NCBI GenBank assembly: GCA_964511495.1
Contig: CAZEFT010000003.1
Location: 124,001-188,000, forward strand
From: Litorimonas sp964511495
Lineage (GTDB): Bacteria > Pseudomonadota > Alphaproteobacteria > Caulobacterales > Maricaulaceae
Reading direction: 5' to 3'
Length of the DNA stretch: 64,000 nucleotides
Part shown: piece by piece, positions 8,853 through 17,183 of the stretch
Layout of the letters: each line of letters opens with the position of its first letter
How positions within the stretch are numbered: position 1 is the stretch's first letter
Made by a program: the position numbers and the translations under genes
Notes under the pieces: generated by a model
What the model was told of the DNA's origin: nothing
What the model saw: only the letters and a program-made list of their open reading frames with translations
Databases searched by the model: none

Positions 8853-9378
8853 TTATCCCTAATGCTTTCGCTCTAATATGTGCAGCCTGTTCTGATACGT
8901 TAAAATCCCTTGAAATCTGCCCTAATGACTTTCCCTCCTCAAATGCTTTCCGAAAACTCTGTTCAGGGAGTAAGAAAGCAGAGGCGAACCAATTAGCCTC
9001 CCATTCAGCTCTATCAGACCCATACCGACTTGCTCGCAGTTTAAAGTCATCCTCATTTTTGACCTGCACATACCACAAATAATGTAGAATATAGTGACCT
9101 AACTCATGAGCGATCGTAAATCTGTCTCGCACTTCAGAAGTATCAAAAGGCACGTAAATTGTAAAATCATCTCGCTTCCGAACCTCTAAAGACCCTCCTT
9201 CGGAAGACCCCTCAGCCCAAAAGTCCTTGAGTTTCACTTCGCCACCCATGTTATATACAAGTGCTTGTAAGTCAGTATTTGGATCGAATTCAGTTTGATC
9301 GGCGACGCTTTCCGCAATCTTGAATATCGAATCTCTATTTAGGTTGGTTGGCCTAGGGGTTTGATAATCTTCGGACAT
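8839..9378 (-). CDS. ImmA/IrrE-type (M78) metallopeptidase
   Basis: A 179-residue protein with the zinc-peptidase signature RFTIAHELGHYILH (HELGH) and a downstream glutamate ligand in DRAEWEANWFASAFLLP, the hallmark of the M78/DUF955 family. Members such as ImmA and IrrE cleave or inactivate XRE-type repressors in response to stress. The C-terminal SLGQISRDFNVSEQAAHIRAKAL looks like a helix-turn-helix. The frame is open upstream to 9438, but ATG 9378 (MSEDYQ) has an AAGGGG ribosome site and is preferred. No XRE repressor gene is adjacent; the partner is the cyclase-like gene that overlaps its 3' end. The target is unknown. Confidence 0.8.
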   Translation of the reverse strand: MSEDYQTPRPTNLNRDSIFKIAESVADQTEFDPNTDLQALVYNMGGEVKLKDFWAEGSSEGGSLEVRKRDDFTIYVPFDTSEVRDRFTIAHELGHYILHYLWYVQVKNEDDFKLRASRYGSDRAEWEANWFASAFLLPEQSFRKAFEEGKSLGQISRDFNVSEQAAHIRAKALGINVKA

Positions 9379-9442
9379 AAAGAACCCCTTATATGCGTAA
9401 CGAATCAGTTGCAAGCGTACAATATAAAGCGTTAGCACACTG

Positions 9443-9483
9443 TTAATCGAAAACCTAAAATGATCACTTCTTACGTCGATTAA
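9443..9483. promoter_or_regulatory. Inverted repeat upstream of the peptidase-cyclase pair (candidate operator)
   Basis: TTAATCGA at 9443-9450 and TCGATTAA at 9476-9483 form a perfect 8-bp inverted repeat. Their centres are 33 bp apart, about three helical turns. It lies just upstream of the leftward pair and could bind a dimeric regulator. This is pattern evidence only. The remainder of 9379-9648 contains no convincing gene. Confidence 0.4.
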
Positions 9484-9648
9484 AAGACTGAATCAAATTA
9501 ACTTATCAATATATGATGTAACACGCGTAAGCCACATTGTCGGCACCATGCGCCCAAAACAGCCTAACAGAGATGACATCTATCGCGCTAGGCGAAAAAG
9601 CCAGAGTATGGTAAAGCTCTTATAGCTTATAGTATTTAGGAGGGTGCC

Positions 9649-10470
9649 ATGGTTAGAACGGCTTTACTGAAATTGGCTATCTCCTTGACTGTTCTCACGA
9701 ATTTAGCCTGGGGAACCGCCCAGATCGCTCAAGCCAAGACGCCCATGGACGCCAATAAAAATGGCGAAATTACCGAACGGGAATATCTCAATTATTTCTC
9801 TGCAGACTTCATTAAAGCGGATAAAAACTTTGACGCTCAGCTCAGCCGTGAAGAATTAAATGCTGCTCGGGAAATTCGAATGCAGGACGGCGCAAAGAAA
9901 CGCTTCAAAAGATTAGACGCGGACAATGATTCATTTATTTCAGTTGATGAGTATAATGCAGACCGCGAAAAGCGCAGAGAAAAACAACAGAAAAACAGCG
10001 AAAAACAAATTGATCGATGGTTTGATAATGTCGACAGCAATAAGAATGGGTTTATTTCACGCGAAGAATACCGCGCATTCCGTGAAACTGGTATAGAAAA
10101 ATCCAAAAAACGGATCGAAGAGAGAGCCATAAAAAGCTTTCAACGCATGGACCTCGATAATGATACGCGCCTGTCAGAAATGGAATATGTTTATAAGGGT
10201 AAAGACCCTAATGATCCCAATGCCGTGGCAGGAGTGAACCCTTTTGCTGACGTTAATAATAACAGCCGCGCGGCAAAGCGCGTTAGCCGTGACGGGAATA
10301 GTGACGGAATGATTACAAAGTCCGAAGACGAAGCTTATCGTCGTTATAGGTTCTCCCGTATGGATAAAGATAAAGACGGTATCGTCACCAAAAAAGAAGC
10401 GAGATATTTATTCTCCCAAGCCAACACCAAAAACCAAGGTGACGTGGAAGTCGTAGTCAATGTGAACTGA
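9649..10470 (+). CDS. Exported multi-EF-hand calcium-binding protein
   Basis: A 273-residue protein with an N-terminal signal peptide (hydrophobic LAISLTVLTNLAWGTAQIAQA), so it acts in the periplasm or outside. At least six EF-hand loops are visible: DANKNGEITEREY, DKNFDAQLSREEL, DADNDSFISVDEY, DSNKNGFISREEY, DLDNDTRLSEMEY and DKDKDGIVTKKEA, with a further degenerate one at DGNSDGMITKSED. The acidic residues at loop positions 1, 3, 5 and 12 are mostly kept, so calcium binding is likely. The linkers are strongly basic (KRREKQQK), suggesting contact with an acidic partner. A strong AGGAGGG ribosome site precedes the ATG. Specific role unknown. Confidence 0.8.
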   Translation: MVRTALLKLAISLTVLTNLAWGTAQIAQAKTPMDANKNGEITEREYLNYFSADFIKADKNFDAQLSREELNAAREIRMQDGAKKRFKRLDADNDSFISVDEYNADREKRREKQQKNSEKQIDRWFDNVDSNKNGFISREEYRAFRETGIEKSKKRIEERAIKSFQRMDLDNDTRLSEMEYVYKGKDPNDPNAVAGVNPFADVNNNSRAAKRVSRDGNSDGMITKSEDEAYRRYRFSRMDKDKDGIVTKKEARYLFSQANTKNQGDVEVVVNVN

Positions 10471-10521
10471 TAAAAGCGTGAAGTAAGATCAAGCTTTCTG
10501 ACAAATTAGCCTATCTAAAAC

Positions 10522-11940
10522 TTAACTTGGGCCGGCGCTGATTTGTGTCGGTGCCGGTTCAATAATTGCAAAACGACCGCGCTGAATTTGATAAACGGCT
10601 AAGCCTCTATCCGGCTTTCCATCTGGCCCGAAACGCACGGCACCATCAACCCCATAGAACCCTTGCGGGTCTTCAATACGTACTTTTCTCTGCCTTGGGT
10701 CTCCATCCGCGACAAACGCTCCGATAGCCACCGCGTCATAGGCGAGACTGGCCAGGCGCGATTGATCTTCTCCAAATGCTCGGTCAAAATTAGCTTTAAA
10801 CCGCGCTTGTGAGTCAGGGTCTGGCCCGGCGAAAATGCCCCCCGACAAGGCCGGTTCGCGAACAGTGTCCTCATTATTCCACAACCCCGTTCCCAAAAAT
10901 TGTACGTCTGCGGGATCAACGTCATAGAATGGTAATAGCGGCGCTAGGCTTCGCAGCGCTGTTCCGCCCTCGGGCAATAAGATTGCTTCAAAGGCCATCG
11001 GTGTCGGCACATCATTTTCTTTGGCCTGCCGCTCATAATCGCGGTGGAAGGCCGCCAAACGTTGCGCCGGCTCCTGCATAACGGAAATATCACGCCCGCG
11101 GTAAGTTTCTGCCGCTGTAATTTCTCCGCCACGCTCGCGAATGGCTTTATCATAAGCCGCTCTGACGCGGCGGCCATAGGCACTATCCGGCCCCAAATAG
11201 GCAAATCGGCGGGTGCCGTTCTGCGTGGCAAAGTCAACAATGCGCTCCACCTCTGATTCTGGCGGGAAGGAAAGCAGATAAGCGCCATTTCCGGCCACAG
11301 TCTGATCCGTTGAGAAAGCAATTACAGGTGTGGCTGTGCGTCGGGCTTCTTGCGCCGATGCACGCACGGAGCTTGCCAAAATTGGACCCAAAATCACGTC
11401 AGCCCCCGCCTTAATCGCGGCTTGAGTGGCTGAACGCGCACCCTCCGGCGTGCCTTGTGTATCCAAAGACACTAAAAGAACGTCGGCTTGTTCACGTTCA
11501 AAAATGGATAACTCCGCCGCCTTCATCATAGAGGCCGCCTCGGCCCGCAACTGTTCAGAACGCGCAGAAAATGGTAAAAGCAAAGCCAAACGCTTTGTAT
11601 CCCTGCCCGCCATATGGGGCAAAGTCAGACCTTTTCGATTGTTAAAATAGAGCCCGGATTGAACTTGTTCTTCACTGCCTTTCGGCTCCGTCTCTTCAAC
11701 CTCAGCCGGAGTGTTTGGTCCCTCAGGCTCAGGTCTTGGATCAGGCGTCACGGGCGCATCTGAAATCACAGGTCCTCTGGGAAAGTTTTGACCCGTATCC
11801 GTTGTCGTACAGGCTCCCATCATCAGCGCCAGAGCGGATATGGCGAAAAGGCCTTTTGCCTTTCCGCAATAGCAAACGGCTTTATTCAAGAAGCCAGAGG
11901 TTTCACTGTGGCCAAACGGCACGAATTTCATCATAATCAT
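10522..11940 (-). CDS. LpoA/YraM-like periplasmic-binding lipoprotein
   Basis: A 472-residue lipoprotein. A signal sequence ends in LALMMGAC with cysteine as the lipidation site, then a Pro/Glu-rich linker. From about residue 110 (RLALLLPFSARSEQLR) the protein follows the type I periplasmic-binding fold seen in LpoA and ABC-transporter amino-acid receptors (ADVILGPILASSVRA, VIAFSTDQTVAG, RFAYLGPDSAYGR). In E. coli LpoA (YraM) activates the penicillin-binding protein PBP1A from the outer membrane, and its gene is divergent from rsmI and followed by yraN; the same setting is seen here. The true alphaproteobacterial role is less certain. ATG 11940 has an AGGG ribosome site at good spacing. Confidence 0.75.
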   Translation of the reverse strand: MIMMKFVPFGHSETSGFLNKAVCYCGKAKGLFAISALALMMGACTTTDTGQNFPRGPVISDAPVTPDPRPEPEGPNTPAEVEETEPKGSEEQVQSGLYFNNRKGLTLPHMAGRDTKRLALLLPFSARSEQLRAEAASMMKAAELSIFEREQADVLLVSLDTQGTPEGARSATQAAIKAGADVILGPILASSVRASAQEARRTATPVIAFSTDQTVAGNGAYLLSFPPESEVERIVDFATQNGTRRFAYLGPDSAYGRRVRAAYDKAIRERGGEITAAETYRGRDISVMQEPAQRLAAFHRDYERQAKENDVPTPMAFEAILLPEGGTALRSLAPLLPFYDVDPADVQFLGTGLWNNEDTVREPALSGGIFAGPDPDSQARFKANFDRAFGEDQSRLASLAYDAVAIGAFVADGDPRQRKVRIEDPQGFYGVDGAVRFGPDGKPDRGLAVYQIQRGRFAIIEPAPTQISAGPS

Positions 11941-11994
11941 GTTTCCCTAAAGCCTGCAAAGCTCATGCCCGCTTTAATAAAAAAGGAATCCTGA

Positions 11995-12903
11995 GTGTCC
12001 TTAACCAAGAAACCCCGTTCGCCGCAATATAATTCCGAAAAGCCAACTGCGGATGAATATTCTGACCGCGGCATCAAACCCTTAGAAAAAGGCTTATATA
12101 TTGTCTCGACACCCATTGGTAACCTCCGTGACATTACATTACGGGCTTTAGATGTCCTGCGTGGAGCCAATCATATTCTGGCCGAAGATACGCGCCAAAC
12201 CCGCAAATTATGCGATGTTTATAATATTGATACAGCTTTATCGGCCTATCATGACCACAATGCGGCAGCCCGCGTCCCCGAGTTAATAGAGCGATTGGAA
12301 CAAGGGGCGACCCTCGCCCTTGTCAGTGACGCAGGCACGCCTTTGATTTCAGATCCTGGTTTTCGGCTCGTTCGGGCGGCCTCAGAGTCCGGAATTGATA
12401 TTTGGCCGATACCAGGGGCTTCCGCTCTGTTGGCAGGCTTAGTGAAATCAGGCTTGCCGTCGGATGCATTTTATTTTGTGGGCTTTCTCCCACCCAAATC
12501 AGCGGCACGACAAACCGCACTAAAGAAATTGACGCGCTTACAGGCGACACTGGTTTTTTTCACGACTGGCCCCCGTATTGCGGCTGTTCTGACCGATATG
12601 AAGAGTGTTTTGGGGTCTCGATCTGCCGTACTGACGCGCGAGTTGACCAAGCGCTACGAAGAAGCTCGCTACGGCACGCTGACGAGCCTGATTGAATCGG
12701 TCAAAACCACACCTCCAAAAGGCGAACTTGTTTTGCTAATTGGGCCGCCCGAAACACCGAACCAATGGTCGGAAACTGAAGTGCTCTCCGCACTCAAAAC
12801 CGCTCTGCCCAAACTCGGTGTGAAAAGAGCTAGCGCTACCATTGCAGAAGAGAGCGGTTGGGCCAAGCGGGATGTTTATGCTCTGGCTCTCTCACTAAAA
12901 TAA
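11995..12903 (+). CDS. rsmI: 16S rRNA (cytidine(1402)-2'-O)-methyltransferase
   Basis: RsmI methylates the ribose of C1402 in the decoding centre of 16S rRNA using S-adenosylmethionine. The 302-residue product shows the tetrapyrrole-methylase fold motifs STPIGNLRDITLRALDVL near residue 38, AEDTRQTRKL near 63, SDAGTPLISDPGFRLV near 108 and PGASALLAGLVKSGLP near 140. The start is GTG at 11995 with AAAGGAA upstream. It is divergent from the LpoA-like gene and followed after 11 bases by yraN. Confidence 0.95.
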   Translation: MSLTKKPRSPQYNSEKPTADEYSDRGIKPLEKGLYIVSTPIGNLRDITLRALDVLRGANHILAEDTRQTRKLCDVYNIDTALSAYHDHNAAARVPELIERLEQGATLALVSDAGTPLISDPGFRLVRAASESGIDIWPIPGASALLAGLVKSGLPSDAFYFVGFLPPKSAARQTALKKLTRLQATLVFFTTGPRIAAVLTDMKSVLGSRSAVLTRELTKRYEEARYGTLTSLIESVKTTPPKGELVLLIGPPETPNQWSETEVLSALKTALPKLGVKRASATIAEESGWAKRDVYALALSLK

Positions 12904-12914
12904 AATCCACCAGA

Positions 12915-13289
12915 ATGAGCCGCCAAGACTATGAAAAAGAGGGCCGCAAAGCAGAAGCCCGCATCGCACGCTATCTACGTTTGCGGGGTTATCGTATTTT
13001 GGTGGAGCGCTTTAGAACTCCCGAAGGGGAAATTGATATTATCGCCCGAAAAGGCACCACCCTTGCCTGTGTCGAAGTCAAACAACGTAAAAGCCAAAGA
13101 GCGGCTCAAGAGGCCATGGATTGGCGAACGGAGCAACGCATAATGAATGCAGCAGAGATATGGGTTAACCAACACTTTCAGACCCTCCCTCAAGATTTTG
13201 AACTACGCTTTGATGTGGCCTTCATTGTCGGACCCGTTACGCCTCTCTGCGCTGTAGAGTATATAAAAAACGCTTTTCGTCCCGATTAA
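12915..13289 (+). CDS. YraN family protein (UPF0102, endonuclease-like fold)
   Basis: A 124-residue protein. Residues GEIDIIARKGTTLACVEVKQRKS form the D-x(n)-E-x-K core of a restriction-endonuclease-like fold, matching the YraN family of predicted nucleases linked to DNA uptake or repair. A leading KEGRKAEARIARYLRLRGYRIL stretch is also typical. Homologues begin near MSRQDYEKEG, so ATG 12915 is used in place of the upstream start at 12858, which overlaps rsmI. The exact function is not established. Confidence 0.9.
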   Translation: MSRQDYEKEGRKAEARIARYLRLRGYRILVERFRTPEGEIDIIARKGTTLACVEVKQRKSQRAAQEAMDWRTEQRIMNAAEIWVNQHFQTLPQDFELRFDVAFIVGPVTPLCAVEYIKNAFRPD

Positions 13290-13350
13290 GCTTTTGTAAG
13301 TCTTCTGCCTTGGTAACGCTTCGTTCACCATAAACGGGTAATTTGTCGGC

Positions 13351-14433
13351 ATGAAACATGCTGTCTTACTCCCCCTCCTCTGCGCCTCGCTTATCTCCGG
13401 TTGTGCGGTCACCACCGCCGGGATCAAAAAAGGGGATGAACGTAACTTTGCGCGCTCACTCAATGATGTGAATGCAGGGCGTGCGATTAAAGCCCGCATG
13501 TTACGCGCTTATGATTATTCCTTAAAAGGCGTTGATGTCGAAGTGGCAGAGGGAATTGTGCTGCTTTCCGGAAACGCTCCGACGAAAGCTGACCGCATCG
13601 AAGCGGCCCGTATTGCTTGGTCCGCTCCAAAAATCGACGAAGTCGGAAACGAAATCATGATCAAGGACAAGCAGAGCTTCACCCGAAATGCCAAGGATGG
13701 TTTTTTGGAAAAAGCGATCCGTACGCGTCTGGTGGCGGAACGAAATGTCAAAGCCCGCAACCTTAATGTCGAAACTCATGACGGGATTGTCTATCTGATG
13801 GGCGTTGCCCGTACGCAGGGTGAGTTAGAACTTGCTGCAAAAATTGCCGCAGAAACACGCGGAGCTAGAGAGGTCGTTTCTTATGTCCGTATCGCGGATA
13901 TGCAACAAATGGCCCGACTCAATGCAAATGAATCTCTGCAAGGAAGCGTTCCGGAATATTCTGCCCAAGGCGATTATTATTCGCAACCTATCCCTCAAGG
14001 CCAGACTTATCAGGGGCAAGACTATTATGGGGGTCAGCCTGTAGCACAACCCCAATTCCCGGAGAGTTATGCCGGAGGGTCCGCGGCCATTGGCGCAGCG
14101 CCGACACAAAGAGCTCTCCCTGACTTTCTCAGCACGACGCCGCCCCAAGCCGAACAACCGCGTGCGCCGATACAAAATGCCCCTATGGGACAACCCATTC
14201 CGTTAAATCGACGACAAGCCGCTGGCCCGAACACACCACAAAAATTAAATTTGGGAGACCGTTTGGGAAAAGAATTGCCCACGGATGAAGAATTGGGCGC
14301 TTACCGAACGGGGCAGGCAGGAGACACTGTCTCTGAAATCCAATCCGAGCCTTATTACATAGACCCTGAAACAGGGAACCAAATCCCTGTCACTTTCAGG
14401 GACGGCGTCGTTTATCCTCGTATTATCAAATAG
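13351..14433 (+). CDS. BON-domain outer-membrane lipoprotein (YraP/DolP-like)
   Basis: A 360-residue lipoprotein with signal MKHAVLLPLLCASLISGC (lipobox ISGC). Two BON domains follow: about 40-110 (VDVEVAEGIVLLSGNAPTKADR) and about 115-190 (LNVETHDGIVYLMGVARTQGEL). BON domains bind phospholipid at the envelope; DolP (YraP) in E. coli maintains outer-membrane integrity and is encoded in the same rsmI-yraM-yraN neighbourhood. After residue 200 the protein becomes low-complexity, rich in Gln, Tyr, Pro and Gly, an extension not found in the short enterobacterial form. ATG 13351 gives a normal signal peptide. Confidence 0.85.
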   Translation: MKHAVLLPLLCASLISGCAVTTAGIKKGDERNFARSLNDVNAGRAIKARMLRAYDYSLKGVDVEVAEGIVLLSGNAPTKADRIEAARIAWSAPKIDEVGNEIMIKDKQSFTRNAKDGFLEKAIRTRLVAERNVKARNLNVETHDGIVYLMGVARTQGELELAAKIAAETRGAREVVSYVRIADMQQMARLNANESLQGSVPEYSAQGDYYSQPIPQGQTYQGQDYYGGQPVAQPQFPESYAGGSAAIGAAPTQRALPDFLSTTPPQAEQPRAPIQNAPMGQPIPLNRRQAAGPNTPQKLNLGDRLGKELPTDEELGAYRTGQAGDTVSEIQSEPYYIDPETGNQIPVTFRDGVVYPRIIK

Positions 14434-14470
14434 GCTTACGCCCACCACGTAAAGCGTTATGAATATGAAA

Positions 14471-14500
14471 AAGGCCCGCCAAATTGTGCGGGCCTTTTTA
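14471..14500. terminator. Terminator between the BON lipoprotein and the TonB receptor
   Basis: A 9-bp perfect stem AAGGCCCGC / GCGGGCCTT (14471-14479 and 14488-14496) with T-residues after it and A-residues before it, placed between convergent genes. Confidence 0.9.
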
Positions 14501-14518
14501 GTTTTAAATGTAGGCTGT

Positions 14519-16717
14519 TTAAAATTGGGTTCCGATTGAGAAACGCAAATTGCGCCCTTGTAAAGGTACGACATCCTTTAGGAACGAAGTATGTTGGCGG
14601 GCTTCTACATCAAATGCATTCATAAGAGCCAAACTAACGCGCACAGGTTTTTCATTCACGACAGGCTTCCACGTCACGAAGAAATTGGTAAGCGTGTAAT
14701 CATCTGTCGCAAGTTCAAACGCGCTAATTTTATTCTGCTCGGCTGCATAGTCCACCTCAGCCCGCAATTTGAACATTTCCGACTCCGCTTCAATACCCCC
14801 CAAAAGAGATAGAGGCGGAATGCGGGGCAAGTTGCCACTGTCTGTTTTGGCACGAACATATTCGACCAATCCATCCACTTTGACATCAAAACTGCCCATA
14901 CGGGTCACATCAAACCCGCCTTGAACTTCGAACCCTTTAAATGTGGCGTCTTCTGCTTGGAATTGGAAAACGTCCAAGCCGTCCTCTTCATCGCCGGTGG
15001 CCTGTTCAAAAATATAGTCACTATAATCCGTATAGAACAGATTGAGCGTGATGAAGTGACCGTCTTCACGGTGACGGATGGCTGCTTCCACGCCTGTGGC
15101 CGTCTCCAAGCCTAGAGTCGAATCGCCCAGTTCAAATTGTTCTGTCGCCAAATGCGGGCCATTGGAAAAGAGTTCTTCAGTTGTAGGCGCTCGCTCGGTA
15201 CGGAAAATTGTACCACCAGCTCGTAATGCGCCACTAATATGGACATCACCGCCTGCCGAAAGACTGAGACCGTCAAAGCTGCGAGTTTCTCCTGTCACGG
15301 CATTTTCTTGGTCGGTACGCTCAAATCGAGCAGCCCCTTCAAGGTGAAGCCCACCAAGTGTGGCTTCTTGGAAGGTGTAAACACCATATTGTTGGGTTTG
15401 CGTTGGTGGCACAAAGGCCTCCTCGCCAATGGCAGAAAACTCGCGGTCACGAATTTGCAGGCCGTAGGCCGCACGCCAGCCATCGCGCTCTTTTTGGATC
15501 GCCTCGGCGCGAATCTCATAGCCTTCATTACTGAAAACAGTCCCGACTTCACCCGGACCCTCAAACTCGATGTGCTCATAATCGGCATAGCCTGCAAAAA
15601 TTTGCAGAGTTTCAAACACGCCGTCCATATTCAAGCGACCATTCACATCAACACGAGTTTGCTCTAAGCCGATTGTGATGTTTTCTTCTTCCTCTTCCTC
15701 ATGATCGTGATCTTCATCCTCGTCATGATCTTCGTCTTCATCATGCCCTTCTTCTTCATGATGATGTCCGCCCGGAATACCGTAATCACTTTCGAAACGA
15801 TGAACGGCTACGCCTAAAAATCCACGTTCCCCGACGTAAGACAGGCCACCGGTCAGAGATTTTGTTTCCGTGGCGGAATTTTCCAATGTGCCGAAAACTT
15901 CTTCTTCATCTTCGTGTTCTTCTTCGTCATGGTCATCATCATGCTCTTCCTCTTCAGCTTCTTCTAAAGCACGAAAGGCTTCACTTTCAGCAAAGCCGGG
16001 AATGTCATAGTCATTCGTCTTTTTATAAGTCCCATCTAAATGTAGAACGAAATTGCCCAAGGCTTGATCCGCCGATACGGCGATTTCTTTGCCTTCATCA
16101 ACTGTTGATCCGCCAATGCGTATAGCCGCATCAAACCCGTCCTCGGGCAAAGCATCTGGAACGCGGCCATCAATCACATTAACGACGCCACCCGCGCCGG
16201 ATGAGCCATAACGCAAAAGTGCTGCACCGCGCAGGACTTCAATCCGTTCAGCCTGAGCCGGTTCCGCGGCTACAGCGTGATCTGGGGAGGCCGATGCGGC
16301 ATCAATCGAACCCACACCATTGGTCAAGACACGAACGCGATCACCACCTTGGCCCCGTAATATTGGGCGGGACGCCCCAGCCCCGAAAAATGTCGAGGAC
16401 ACGCCGGGTTCGGATTTTAGCGTCTCACCGATTGTTGTGGCCAAACGGTCTGATAATTCATCCCCGCTGAGGACTGAGACGCCCGTGATCGCTTCATCCA
16501 CAGAACGGTTTAACGGAGAACCCGTGACGATGATTTCATCAATATCGGAGTCCAAAAATGAGTCATTGGAAGATTGAGCCAATGCAGAAGGCGCAAAGGA
16601 CAAGGCAAAAGTAAGCGCCGTGACAGAAACGGACGCAGAAAAAGAGCCTGATAAAACAGGCGAAAGTGATAAGCGCGACATAGGAGAGTCTTTCAATTTA
16701 TAAACAAGGGAGCTCAC
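14519..16717 (-). CDS. TonB-dependent outer-membrane receptor with His/acid-rich loops (probable zinc uptake, ZnuD-like)
   Basis: A 732-residue receptor. After a signal peptide ending near SALAQ come a plug domain (DIDEIIVTGSPLNRS as TonB-box region, PILRGQGGDRVRVLTNGVGSIDAASASPDHA, RIEVLRGAALLRYGSSGAGGVVNVID) and a beta-barrel ending in aromatic FSIGTQF. Two extracellular segments are packed with His, Asp and Glu: one of about 25 residues near 250 and one of about 30 near 320. Such loops are typical of ZnuD-type zinc receptors, supporting a divalent-metal substrate. The start is uncertain: GTG 16717 is the longest, ATG 16681 also gives a signal peptide. It follows the small His protein on the same strand, probably as one transcript. 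Confidence 0.85.
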   Translation of the reverse strand: MSSLVYKLKDSPMSRLSLSPVLSGSFSASVSVTALTFALSFAPSALAQSSNDSFLDSDIDEIIVTGSPLNRSVDEAITGVSVLSGDELSDRLATTIGETLKSEPGVSSTFFGAGASRPILRGQGGDRVRVLTNGVGSIDAASASPDHAVAAEPAQAERIEVLRGAALLRYGSSGAGGVVNVIDGRVPDALPEDGFDAAIRIGGSTVDEGKEIAVSADQALGNFVLHLDGTYKKTNDYDIPGFAESEAFRALEEAEEEEHDDDHDEEEHEDEEEVFGTLENSATETKSLTGGLSYVGERGFLGVAVHRFESDYGIPGGHHHEEEGHDEDEDHDEDEDHDHEEEEEENITIGLEQTRVDVNGRLNMDGVFETLQIFAGYADYEHIEFEGPGEVGTVFSNEGYEIRAEAIQKERDGWRAAYGLQIRDREFSAIGEEAFVPPTQTQQYGVYTFQEATLGGLHLEGAARFERTDQENAVTGETRSFDGLSLSAGGDVHISGALRAGGTIFRTERAPTTEELFSNGPHLATEQFELGDSTLGLETATGVEAAIRHREDGHFITLNLFYTDYSDYIFEQATGDEEDGLDVFQFQAEDATFKGFEVQGGFDVTRMGSFDVKVDGLVEYVRAKTDSGNLPRIPPLSLLGGIEAESEMFKLRAEVDYAAEQNKISAFELATDDYTLTNFFVTWKPVVNEKPVRVSLALMNAFDVEARQHTSFLKDVVPLQGRNLRFSIGTQF

Positions 16718-16752
16718 GCACCGAAGCGCGAGCGATTTGGGTCTAGGCGTGT

Positions 16753-17088
16753 TTATAAAGTGAAAGGGGGGCCTCTGGGCGGGGGCGCACGACCCTGCAG
16801 AGGAGAATAATTTAATGTGATATAGCTCGCATCATAAGACACGGACGCCGTATATAAAACAGGCTCGAAGACAAGCTTATCCGTTAGAGGAACAATCTCA
16901 TCCTCCACCAAAATAGTGACAGCACAGGCAACACCATCATGTTCGTGCGGCCCGTCACCATAAGCACTAGCATGAGCCAGTGAAAAGGATTGCGCCAAAA
17001 GGAACCATGCCGCCAGCAAAGCCAAAGCAGCGCGGCGCAGGCTTAGCCCTTTGAGAGAGGCAGAAGGATATGTGCGATCTGACGTCAC
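16753..17088 (-). CDS. Small exported His-containing protein (DUF2946-like) upstream of the metal receptor
   Basis: A 111-residue protein with an N-terminal hydrophobic signal (RAALALLAAWFLLAQSFSLAHA), a metal-type cluster GDGPHEHDGVACAV near residues 44-57, and a proline-arginine tail APPPRGPP. These features resemble the small periplasmic proteins (DUF2946 type) often coded beside metal-regulated TonB receptors; the family call is tentative. GTG 17088 lies directly against a palindrome and has no ribosome site, so the message may be leaderless. The receptor gene begins 35-70 bases downstream on the same strand. Confidence 0.6.
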   Translation of the reverse strand: MTSDRTYPSASLKGLSLRRAALALLAAWFLLAQSFSLAHASAYGDGPHEHDGVACAVTILVEDEIVPLTDKLVFEPVLYTASVSYDASYITLNYSPLQGRAPPPRGPPFTL

Positions 17089-17101
17089 GTTATTCTATTA
17101 C
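17089..17101. promoter_or_regulatory. Zur-like palindrome overlapping the -10 of the metal-receptor operon
   Basis: GTTATTCTATTAC is an imperfect palindrome. It is close to the GTTAT-n-ATAAC type of zinc-uptake regulator box. On the minus strand TTGTCA lies 17 bases before GTAATA, so the box would cover the -10 element and block transcription. The match is by eye; the regulator gene is not in the window. Confidence 0.4.
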
Positions 17102-17183
17102 AATGTTGATGGGTTATATGACAAGGCAGTTCTTGATGACGAATGTGTTATTTTGTTCAGCACATAAAATCCAACGAACGAAA

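Noticed and set aside
9549..9626. 25-codon open frame between the peptidase and EF-hand genes
   Set aside because: No ribosome site and no recognised similarity.
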